Source of the DNA: Scytonema tolypothrichoides VB-61278 | GTDB taxonomy: Bacteria > Cyanobacteriota > Cyanobacteriia > Cyanobacteriales > Nostocaceae | Assembly (NCBI RefSeq): GCF_000828085.3 | Contig: NZ_JXCA02000016.1 | Location: 205,659-269,658, forward strand | Length of the DNA: 64,000 nucleotides | Direction: 5' to 3' | In this document: piece after piece, positions 17,880 through 25,084 of the stretch | Position numbering within the stretch: the first letter of the stretch is position 1 | Layout of the letters: each line of letters begins with the position of its first letter | The notes under the pieces: generated by a model | The model's input: the letters and a program-made list of their open reading frames with translations, nothing else | The model's database searches: none | What the model was told of the DNA's origin: nothing | Translations under genes and position numbers: made by a program

Positions 17880-20574
17880 ACTAACACCTTTTGAAGATGC
17901 TTTGAATCTTGCCACCATGCTGCGTATTGCAGTTGATGGCAGAGATATTGGTGCTTACATTTTGACCAAAGGTAGCCAAAGAGATAGATTTTGCTTTGTT
18001 TTTGGATTTGAATGCAAAGGCATTCATACCACTTTAAGATCAGAGCAAATAGATACAATTTGTAACAATATAGAAGCTGGTTTAAAAGACCTTCCACCAG
18101 AAGAAAGAGTGACTTTTCATTTGGGATCTTTTTCTACAGATAAAAAACGCCAACAAGAACTTGCATCTCTTGTACAGAAAACCTCGTCACCTAGTATACA
18201 GTACTTGCTCACCTCTGAAAGAGCCAGAACCCAACAACTCACCCGCGCTGGTATCCGAAAACCAAAATTTCTGCGGGTGTATGTGACATATACTGTAGAA
18301 CCAGATGCTTCGGCTGCTGATGACTGGATTGAGAAGTTTTTGGCAAGGGCTGAGTCTTGGTGGTTATCATTTAAAGGTGAAGCAGCAGAAAGGGAAAACC
18401 AACGATTAGAAACTCTGATTTATAATGCTTACACTGAAGGATTTCGACGTTGGGAACAAATTTTATCTAATAAATGGGGTTTAGATATTAAAGCTTTGAC
18501 TGCAAAAGATTTATGGCAGGAAGCTTGGCGACGATTTAATAGTACTGAACCGATAGACATTCCCCAATTATTGGTTTTAGATGAACAGGGACTACACGAA
18601 GAAATTTATTCGGATTTATCTAGCAGCAAATTACTATTAGAAAATATCCATAGTACCACATTATTGATGGAGTCAGATGTACCTGTAGCTGACCGGAAAT
18701 GGGTGAATATAAAAAATCGCTATGTTGGCGTGATGACATTTTTAGAAAAACCAGGAGGTTGGCAGAATAAAGCATCACAACTGCGTTATTTATGGGAACT
18801 AGTTGCTAGGGATACAATTGTAGATACAGAGATTTTTTGTGAGTTAACTGCAGCGAATCCAGCGATAGTCAAAACGACATTACAACGGGTGCTGAAGCAG
18901 TCGAATGTAACGTCAAAAGTAGCACAAGAAAAAGGAAATACGATTGATGTCGGCGCACAATTAAAATTGAGGAAGTCTGTGGCGGCGCAAGAACAAATTT
19001 ATGAAGGTGCGTTGCCAATCTATACAGGAATTGCGATTCTCGTTCATCGCCAAAGCCCAGAAAAATTGGATGAGGCGTGCAGGTATATAGAAAACTGTTT
19101 TCAACGTCCGGCACAAGTGATTCGGGAAACAGAATATGCCTGGAAGATTTGGTTGCAGACTCTGCCAATTGTTTGGGAAATGTTGTTAGCGAAACCCTTT
19201 AACCGTCGTCAATTGTATCTCACGAATGAAGTGTGGGGGTTGATACCTTTGGTGACAACGAGGGCGGGCGATCGCAAAGGCTTTGAATTAATCGCTGATG
19301 AAGGCGGAACACCACTTCATCTAGATTTATTTAACCAGCACAAAAATTTAGCGTTATTTGCGACAACTCGCGCGGGGAAATCAGTTTTGGTGTCAGGGAT
19401 TTTAACCCAGGCTTTGGCACACAATATGCCTGTGGTAGCCTTGGACTTTCCGAAACCAGATGGTACGTCTACCTTTACCGACTATACAGAATTTGTAGGA
19501 GAGAAAGGAGCTTATTTCGATATTTCCAAACAATCCAATAATTTGTTTGAACAGCCAGACTTGCGATTTTTGAGTGAAGAAGAACAGCGAGAACGCTTTC
19601 AAGACTACGCCGCGTTTCTTGAGTCGGCGTTGATGACGATGGTACTGGGTTCATCTACTGGGAATCAATTGCTGGCGCAAACGGTGCGATCGCTTATAAA
19701 CCTAGCCCTAAACACCTTCTTCGCCGACGAAGGAATTCAAAAGCGATACCATTCAGCGATATTGGAAGGTTTTGGTACTGAAGCTTGGCAAAAAACTCCA
19801 ACTTTAAGAGACTTTATCATCTTCTGTTCGCGGGAACATCTTAACCTACATGGTATAGGTGGCAGAATTGATGATGCACTCGAAGTTATCAATCTGCGTC
19901 TACGCTTCTGGGTGGAAAGTCGAGTCGGACAAGCTGTTTCTGCACCTTCTAGCTTTCCAACGGATGCTCAACTTTTAGTTTTTGCATTGAGAAACTTATC
20001 AGATAACGAAGATGCAGCATTGCTGTCCTTGAGTGCGTATTCAGCAGCACTGCGACGTGCTTTGAGTAGTCCCGCCTCGATATTCTTTATCGATGAAGCA
20101 CCAATTCTGTTTGAATTCGACCAAATTTCTGATTTGGTGGGTAGACTGTGCGCGAACGGAGCAAAAGCAGGGGTAAGAGTTATATTATCAGGACAAGACC
20201 CTGACACAATCGCCAAATCTAAAGCTGCATCTAAGATTCTGCAAAACTTATCAACAAGATTAATTGGTCGGATTCAACCCGTTGCTGTTGATAGTTTCGT
20301 ACAGATTTTAAAATATCCTCGCGAAATTATCGCTCGCAATGCGTCAGAAGGCTTCTTTCCCCGTAAAGAAGACATTTATAGTCAGTGGCTGCTTGATGAT
20401 AATGGCGTTTATACTTACTGTCGTTATTACCCAGGCTACGAACAGTTAGCTGTCGTGGCGAATAATCCTGATGAACAAGCTGCACGTAATCAAGCAATGC
20501 AACGATATGGGGATAAGTTTGAGGCGGTTTCTCATTTTGCGCGTCAATTGATTGGGTCAATTCGTGGTTATTGA
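17827..20574 (+). CDS. VirB4/TraC-type secretion ATPase
   Basis: This is a large (915 aa) ATPase of the VirB4/TraC/TrbE class that energises assembly of a type IV secretion channel at the inner membrane. The C-terminal motor has Walker A ATTRAGKS (residues 512-519), followed by a strand ending VVALDFPKPDG. Walker B is FFIDEAP with D756-E757, and the sensor region is GVRVILSGQDPDTIAKS. The N-terminal 450 residues form the VirB4-specific domain. The start at 17827 lies inside the preceding gene; a weak ribosome site suggests translational coupling. The family is clear. It is the best marker that this cluster is a type IV secretion system rather than random membrane proteins. Confidence 0.88.
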   Translation: MKEKIGKQSVGIAGQENRLTPFEDALNLATMLRIAVDGRDIGAYILTKGSQRDRFCFVFGFECKGIHTTLRSEQIDTICNNIEAGLKDLPPEERVTFHLGSFSTDKKRQQELASLVQKTSSPSIQYLLTSERARTQQLTRAGIRKPKFLRVYVTYTVEPDASAADDWIEKFLARAESWWLSFKGEAAERENQRLETLIYNAYTEGFRRWEQILSNKWGLDIKALTAKDLWQEAWRRFNSTEPIDIPQLLVLDEQGLHEEIYSDLSSSKLLLENIHSTTLLMESDVPVADRKWVNIKNRYVGVMTFLEKPGGWQNKASQLRYLWELVARDTIVDTEIFCELTAANPAIVKTTLQRVLKQSNVTSKVAQEKGNTIDVGAQLKLRKSVAAQEQIYEGALPIYTGIAILVHRQSPEKLDEACRYIENCFQRPAQVIRETEYAWKIWLQTLPIVWEMLLAKPFNRRQLYLTNEVWGLIPLVTTRAGDRKGFELIADEGGTPLHLDLFNQHKNLALFATTRAGKSVLVSGILTQALAHNMPVVALDFPKPDGTSTFTDYTEFVGEKGAYFDISKQSNNLFEQPDLRFLSEEEQRERFQDYAAFLESALMTMVLGSSTGNQLLAQTVRSLINLALNTFFADEGIQKRYHSAILEGFGTEAWQKTPTLRDFIIFCSREHLNLHGIGGRIDDALEVINLRLRFWVESRVGQAVSAPSSFPTDAQLLVFALRNLSDNEDAALLSLSAYSAALRRALSSPASIFFIDEAPILFEFDQISDLVGRLCANGAKAGVRVILSGQDPDTIAKSKAASKILQNLSTRLIGRIQPVAVDSFVQILKYPREIIARNASEGFFPRKEDIYSQWLLDDNGVYTYCRYYPGYEQLAVVANNPDEQAARNQAMQRYGDKFEAVSHFARQLIGSIRGY

Positions 20575-20588
20575 GGTGACGCTGAAAA

Positions 20589-20822
20589 CCTCACCCTAAC
20601 CCTCTCCTTGATAAGGAGAGGGATGCCCGACAGGGCAGGGTGAGGTAAAACTAACGTCGGATAAACCTTTGAACCTTAAATTCACACCAATGTCTTCCAC
20701 ACTCTACCGGCTGCGCTAAAATCTTTCCCTCTCCGGAATTCGGAGAGGGATGCCCGACAGGGCAGGGTGAGGTAAAACCAACGCGGCATAAAAAATTCAA
20801 CGTTAAATTAACACCAATACGT
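20589..20822. repeat. Two copies of a ~95-base palindromic repeat
   Basis: Copy 1 (20589 to about 20692) and copy 2 (about 20727-20822) share the block CTCTCCG/T...GGAGAGGGATGCCCGACAGGGCAGGGTGAGGTAAAA, given here only in outline. Both are followed by diverged versions of AAATT(C/A)ACACCAAT. Each copy has two nested stems. They fill the gap between the VirB4-like and VirB5-like genes. A related block lies at 11190-11270. Confidence 0.85.
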
Positions 20823-20906
20823 TCCCCTTCCCTCCCTCATAATCACAAAAAATACTTCTCAAACATCTTCCAAAGCAATAGCAAGTCATTAACCTAACCT
20901 GATATT

Positions 20907-21890
20907 ATGCTCAAAATTGGTAAACCTCAAATCATCATGACTTCTTTTTTTGCTGTGGCATTTTTAGGAACCTTACCAGCCATAGCAGAATTGGGAACTG
21001 TTTGGACTGATTTTCAATTTTACGCAGACGATTTAATAAAATATCTTACGGACAGCTACAATATTTCTGAGACTTTAAAAGCTGTAGAACTTCAGACACA
21101 ATCAGCAATCACAAGTTCATCAGGTGATCTCAATATTCCTAATCCTAATGAAGCTGGTCAGTCTACTCGTGACCAGATTACTCAGTACTCAGTCTCGGAT
21201 AAGTTTGAGAATAATCCAGCAGTATATGGTAGAGAAGTGAGTAGTGAAATTAATCGATATATCACCCGTGGTGCAGTTGAAGGTGTTTTTGGGAGAGATG
21301 GACAAACTCGGTTAAAAGCTAAGTTAGAGGATACTGAGAAAGCTGTTCAGGATAGCAAGGAATTTGCTCAAAAGGCTGAAACAAAGAAGCAGGAAATACA
21401 AAGAGAAATTGAAGAGTTTGCTTCTGACAATTTGTTTCAAGATTTAATAAGCAAATTACCTGCAGGAACAGCACAAAGCACTATATCTACGTTAGAAGGT
21501 CAACAGCAGCTAGCCAGAATAATGAAGAAAAATTGGGAGGGTTTATCAGAGTTGGAATTACAAAATATAAATGTTCAAAGAGAGCAATCCAGAATAATGG
21601 GGGAAACCCTAGGAAATACAATCCAATTGCGTAATGACATCCAATATTCCAACTTGAATTTAGCAGACATGTCCCAGCAAATGAATGAGGCGAATCGTGC
21701 TAGAAGAGTGGGTACATCAGCCGAAGTCGCACGACTTTTGCGAGTCACTTCTCAAACTGATTTGTTTAGGAAAAGCAGTAACCCTCTTCCTTTACAAACG
21801 AATCCTCCTGCTTCAGAAAATAATCCTTCTCCTACAGAAACAAATCCTCCTTCCTCAGAAAATATTCCTTCTCCCTTGGAAACACCATAG
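20907..21890 (+). CDS. VirB5/TrbJ-like secreted coiled-coil protein
   Basis: This 327-aa protein has an N-terminal signal (TSFFAVAFLGTLPAIAEL). Next come a long helical region rich in Glu, Lys and Gln (about residues 140-280, e.g. LEDTEKAVQDSKEFAQKAET) and a Pro/Asn/Ser/Thr tail with a repeated NPPxSE-like unit (NPPASENNPSPTETNPPSSE). A periplasmic helical protein placed between the VirB4 ATPase and the VirB6-like protein fits the VirB5/TrbJ minor-pilus role, but sequence similarity is too weak by eye to prove it. The start could also be the second Met (MTSFF). Confidence 0.65.
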   Translation: MLKIGKPQIIMTSFFAVAFLGTLPAIAELGTVWTDFQFYADDLIKYLTDSYNISETLKAVELQTQSAITSSSGDLNIPNPNEAGQSTRDQITQYSVSDKFENNPAVYGREVSSEINRYITRGAVEGVFGRDGQTRLKAKLEDTEKAVQDSKEFAQKAETKKQEIQREIEEFASDNLFQDLISKLPAGTAQSTISTLEGQQQLARIMKKNWEGLSELELQNINVQREQSRIMGETLGNTIQLRNDIQYSNLNLADMSQQMNEANRARRVGTSAEVARLLRVTSQTDLFRKSSNPLPLQTNPPASENNPSPTETNPPSSENIPSPLETP

Positions 21891-21917
21891 AAGGAATCAA
21901 GATAAAGTGATGGTAAA

Positions 21918-22145
21918 AAAAATGTGGCTTTCTAATCTCTATATTTTCTCATTCTCGTTCCCATGCTCTGCGTGGGAACGCATTCTCAAAGGCTCTGCCT
22001 TTTGTGTTGAGGCAGAGCCTCCATTGTAGCATTCCCTGGCTGAGCCAGGGAACGAGGAAGAAAGCTGAGCGAGGGAACGAGGAAGAAAGCTGAGTGAGGG
22101 AACGAGGAAGAAAGCTGAGCGAGGGAACGAAGAAGAAAAATGTGG
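21918..22145. repeat. 218-base REP/MITE-like insertion flanked by 10-base direct repeats, with 4 x 25-base tandem repeats
   Basis: The 10-mer AAAAATGTGG occurs at 21918-21927 and again at 22136-22145. Between them lie the palindrome CGTTCCCATGCTC/GCGTGGGAACG, the pair GGCTCTGCC/GGCAGAGCC, and CCCTGGCTGAGCCAGGG. Four tandem 25-base units (22041-22065, 22066-22090, 22091-22115, 22116-22140) end exactly at the start codon of the next gene. A related element lies at 34170-34280. The direct repeats look like a target-site duplication. Confidence 0.75.
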
Positions 22146-23192
22146 ATTTATAATGTAAAATTTTTTTTGGCTCAACTTGACACCAGTAATGTTTTGACAA
22201 ATGGTGTCGTGACTGCACAAAGTATTGCTGAAGGTTGGGATAAGCAATGGATTGATTTATTACAAAATAACACGAACAATAACTTATATGGTGCGCTGAC
22301 AAACTTGGGTATTTTCTTTGCAGTCGGAACTTTACTTTTTTTCATGGCACAGTGGATAAAAGATGTGCTGGATAATGAATATTCTCGTCCTCTATCTGCT
22401 TTGATTTGGCCTTTCATAGTAGTATTGTTACTCGCTAATCCGGGCAATGGCACTGCACTCTCTAATTTGACACTGGGATTAAGAGATTTTCTCAACACAA
22501 TCAATCAGCAAGTTGTAGAAGCAGCCGATGTCAATCAAACTTATCAGCAAGCACTGAATATGAGTGTTGCTGAAGAAGTTGTTGGTGGTTTATTGCGTCC
22601 TTGTCAGTCTCTCACAGGTCAACAACAAATTAATTGTTTCACTAAAGCAAAGGAAAAAATAGATGTCCTCTTGGGACAGTACAGAAATACATACGGTATC
22701 CAGCCTTGGATAGACAGACTTGAACTGAAAGTTAATCAGATAGTGATCACCACTGGGAATGTAGCAGAATTCAGTTTTAACTCTCTGCTGGGTTCCACAA
22801 CTCAAACGATTATCAAAAATCTTTTAGTTTCCTTACAATCTGCTTTTCAAAACTTGATAGAAGTGACGATGTTACTTATAGCAGCTTTAGGACCCCTAGC
22901 AGTAGGAGGGTCTTTGCTACCAGTCGCTGGTAAACCTATTTTCGCATGGCTCACGGGGTTATTTTCTATTGGTATTGCTAAAATTTCTTTCAATATTATT
23001 GCTGTGATATCAGCAGCAGTGATTGTGAATGGTCCAGCGCAAAATCTCGATGCAGATCCAGACTTGATGTGGTTTATGATCCTGTTAGGAGTTTTGGCAC
23101 CGATTATATCTTTAGGTTTGGCTGCTGCTGGGGGATTTGCCGTTTTCAACGCCATCAGCAACACTTCTGTGTGGATACAGCAAAGAGTCTAA
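22140..23192 (+). CDS. VirB6/TrbL-like polytopic membrane protein
   Basis: This 350-aa protein has at least six hydrophobic segments: one at about residues 55-72, one at about 80-98, and a C-terminal block of four from about 230 (VTMLLIAALGPLAVGGSLLP, KISFNIIAVISAAVIV, FMILLGVLAPIISLGLAAAG). This is the layout of VirB6/TrbL inner-membrane channel proteins. The ATG abuts the last copy of a 25-base tandem repeat. The original start may have been ATG at 21910 or 21922 before a repeat element inserted, since ATGTGG is duplicated on both sides. Two Cys (QSLTGQQQINC region) may form a periplasmic disulfide. Confidence 0.75.
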   Translation: MWIYNVKFFLAQLDTSNVLTNGVVTAQSIAEGWDKQWIDLLQNNTNNNLYGALTNLGIFFAVGTLLFFMAQWIKDVLDNEYSRPLSALIWPFIVVLLLANPGNGTALSNLTLGLRDFLNTINQQVVEAADVNQTYQQALNMSVAEEVVGGLLRPCQSLTGQQQINCFTKAKEKIDVLLGQYRNTYGIQPWIDRLELKVNQIVITTGNVAEFSFNSLLGSTTQTIIKNLLVSLQSAFQNLIEVTMLLIAALGPLAVGGSLLPVAGKPIFAWLTGLFSIGIAKISFNIIAVISAAVIVNGPAQNLDADPDLMWFMILLGVLAPIISLGLAAAGGFAVFNAISNTSVWIQQRV

Positions 23193-23201
23193 AATATAAG
23201 A

Positions 23202-23222
23202 GGGAACAGGGAACAGGGAACA
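23202..23222. repeat. Heptamer tandem repeat (GGGAACA)n
   Basis: Three tandem copies of GGGAACA directly after the VirB6-like gene. They are followed by a MITE-like element at 23234. Confidence 0.8.
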
Positions 23223-23233
23223 GCTAGTAGTTA

Positions 23234-23309
23234 GTAGGTTGGGTTGAGGAACAAAACCCAACGGTTATCTTGGGTTGTGTTGGGTTGCGCTTTGCTTAAC
23301 CCAACCTGC
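23234..23309. repeat. MITE-like element with GTAGGTTGGGTT / AACCCAACCT ends
   Basis: A 76-base element starts GTAGGTTGGGTT and ends AACCCAACCTGC, with internal GGGTT/AACCC pairs. The same ends bound a longer copy at 26992-27147, and partial copies lie at 43262-43350. No coding capacity. Confidence 0.8.
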
Positions 23310-23384
23310 AATTATTCTACAATGATTCTTAACTGACTCCTGAATTATTATCATAGTCAGAAATATGAGGAGGTGAATGGCATT

Positions 23385-24209
23385 ATGACCAAGTTATTAC
23401 AAGAAAAAAAGTCCTCTATTAATCTTTTAACGCTCTTTACTATTTTTACCTTCAGTCTACATTTATTGGCAGCCATTTTCTTATTATTTGAAGGTTTACG
23501 TATCTACGGTCTCATTCATAAAAAACCTCTCACGTTTGTCCAACTTGTTGATGGTAAAAGAGTCTCTCAAGTTGACACTCTTGAACGAGAACCAGAAGTC
23601 ATTCGCCAATTTGTTGCTAAAACAATGGCGGCTATGTTCAACTGGTCTGGAACACTTCCACTAGCAAGCGTTGAAGACGCAACTAACCCGAAACCTGATC
23701 AAGGGATACCTATTAATACTCTACAAAATTTGACGAAAAAAGTTTCTACTAGTAGTTGGGTGGGGAGTTTCGCACTTTCAGAAGATTTTCGCCAAGGTTT
23801 TTTGGGACAAATTGCGGAGATGACGCCGCCAGAGATTTTTTCTAAAAACAATAACCAAGCGTTGACAGGACAGTTAGTTATCCAACGAGTTTATCCTCCT
23901 GAAAAAATCGCGCCGGGTCGATGGCGCGTTGGTATGGTTGCTAATATTGTCCAGATTAGACGTAGTGACAATAAAAAGCTATTAATTCCTTTTAATAAGG
24001 ATTTTTTCGTACGTTCAGTAGATTCTTTTGGACATCCCCTATCAAACAATTTGACCCCATTACAGAAAGCTGTCTATAGTGTCCGCGCCCAAAATTTAGA
24101 AATTTACGAAGTGAGTGATTTCTGTCTCACAAATGGCTATGATTCTTCGCCAAAAAGTCAGTCGCAACGCTGTGGAGATATTCCTAATTCTGGTAGCTTT
24201 ACACGATAG
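23385..24209 (+). CDS. VirB8-like bitopic membrane protein, copy 1
   Basis: This protein of about 274 aa has a short cytosolic N-terminus, one membrane helix (about residues 15-38) and a large periplasmic domain, as in VirB8/TraE-type bridging proteins. The ATG at 23385 is chosen because GGAGGT (23369-23374) lies 10 bases before it. The frame could also start at a GTG inside that ribosome site, which is unlikely. The motif FVQLVDGKRV and the block REPEVIRQFVAKTMAAMFNW recur in the next gene, as do PEKIAPGRWRV and IPFNKDF, so the two are paralogues. The VirB8 assignment rests on topology, length and position. Confidence 0.7.
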   Translation: MTKLLQEKKSSINLLTLFTIFTFSLHLLAAIFLLFEGLRIYGLIHKKPLTFVQLVDGKRVSQVDTLEREPEVIRQFVAKTMAAMFNWSGTLPLASVEDATNPKPDQGIPINTLQNLTKKVSTSSWVGSFALSEDFRQGFLGQIAEMTPPEIFSKNNNQALTGQLVIQRVYPPEKIAPGRWRVGMVANIVQIRRSDNKKLLIPFNKDFFVRSVDSFGHPLSNNLTPLQKAVYSVRAQNLEIYEVSDFCLTNGYDSSPKSQSQRCGDIPNSGSFTR

Positions 24210-24265
24210 GTATAACAAGATATAGGACTCATATTTGATTTTTACTCAGCTAGGTACATTTGATG

Positions 24266-24350
24266 TTCCCTATTCCCTATTCCCTATTCCCTATTCCCTA
24301 TTTCCTATTCCCTATTCCCTGTTCCCTATTCCCTGTTCCCTGTTCCCTAC
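24266..24350. repeat. Heptamer tandem repeat (TTCCCTA/TTCCCTG)~12
   Basis: About twelve tandem heptamers, mostly TTCCCTA with TTCCCTG towards the right, form the longest such array within the secretion cluster. It lies between the two VirB8-like paralogues and 40 bases before the second start codon. Confidence 0.92.
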
Positions 24351-24389
24351 TTCAACGAGTTCGTTCATAAACCAAACCGGATTCCTATA

Positions 24390-25067
24390 ATGCTATTTAA
24401 CCAAAAAAAGAATAATACTAGTATTCTTCCTGTGTTCGTTGTCGCAACTTTTGTGTTGAATGTGTTAACTATATTATTGCTGATGTATCACCAGTCTATG
24501 CTAAAAAGGCTGAGTGGTCAATTACCACAAAGTTTAGTGCAACTTGTTGATGGTCGTGCCATAACAATAGACTCTCAAGAAAATTTAGAACGCAATCCAG
24601 AAACGATTCGGCGTTTTGTTGGTGAAACAATGACCATGATGTTTACTTGGTCAGACAAACAACCACAGCAAATAGTTTGGCAAGCAACTTCTGAACTTTT
24701 ATCTGGTGATGTGAGGCGAAAATTTGAAGTAGAAACGACACAGGGAATTCCTAAAAGTGTGTTAGCCAATCCTGGAGGAAATGCAGAAAGCTTATTGTTA
24801 ATCCGCAGAATCTCTCAACCTGAAAAAATAGCTGATGGTGAATGGCAAGTAGAAATCGTTGCCAATCGCTTGATTTTCGCCGGTTATAATAACAAAATGG
24901 GGGAGGCAATACCTTTTAATAAGAAAATATTGATTCGGGCGTTGGAGACACAAGCAATTTCTATCCCAAATGTAGAAAATCCTTTATACTCAGCAATATA
25001 CCGCCTTAATGAAGCGAGATTAGAAATTGCCAATATTTGTGACATTAAACAAAAAAAATGCCCCTAG
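24390..25067 (+). CDS. VirB8-like bitopic membrane protein, copy 2
   Basis: This 225-aa protein has a single helix at about residues 14-34 (FVVATFVLNVLTILLLMY) and a periplasmic domain. It shares with the preceding protein LVQLVDGRAI, RNPETIRRFVGETMTMMFTW, QPEKIADGEWQVEIVAN and IPFNKKILIRA, so it arose by duplication. It is shorter because a region in the middle of copy 1 is missing here. The ATG has only a weak ribosome site. Its stop overlaps the longest frame of the following VirB10-like gene. Confidence 0.7.
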   Translation: MLFNQKKNNTSILPVFVVATFVLNVLTILLLMYHQSMLKRLSGQLPQSLVQLVDGRAITIDSQENLERNPETIRRFVGETMTMMFTWSDKQPQQIVWQATSELLSGDVRRKFEVETTQGIPKSVLANPGGNAESLLLIRRISQPEKIADGEWQVEIVANRLIFAGYNNKMGEAIPFNKKILIRALETQAISIPNVENPLYSAIYRLNEARLEIANICDIKQKKCP

Positions 25068-25084
25068 CTAAAGGAAAAACACCC

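Noticed and set aside
22041-22140. Four 25-base direct repeats that could look like a CRISPR array
   Set aside because: The units are strictly head-to-tail with no spacers, and no cas genes are near. They are part of a REP-like insertion.
24266-24350. Heptamer array as a CRISPR or regulatory repeat
   Set aside because: The 7-base units without spacers match the short tandem repeats found at many intergenic sites in this window.
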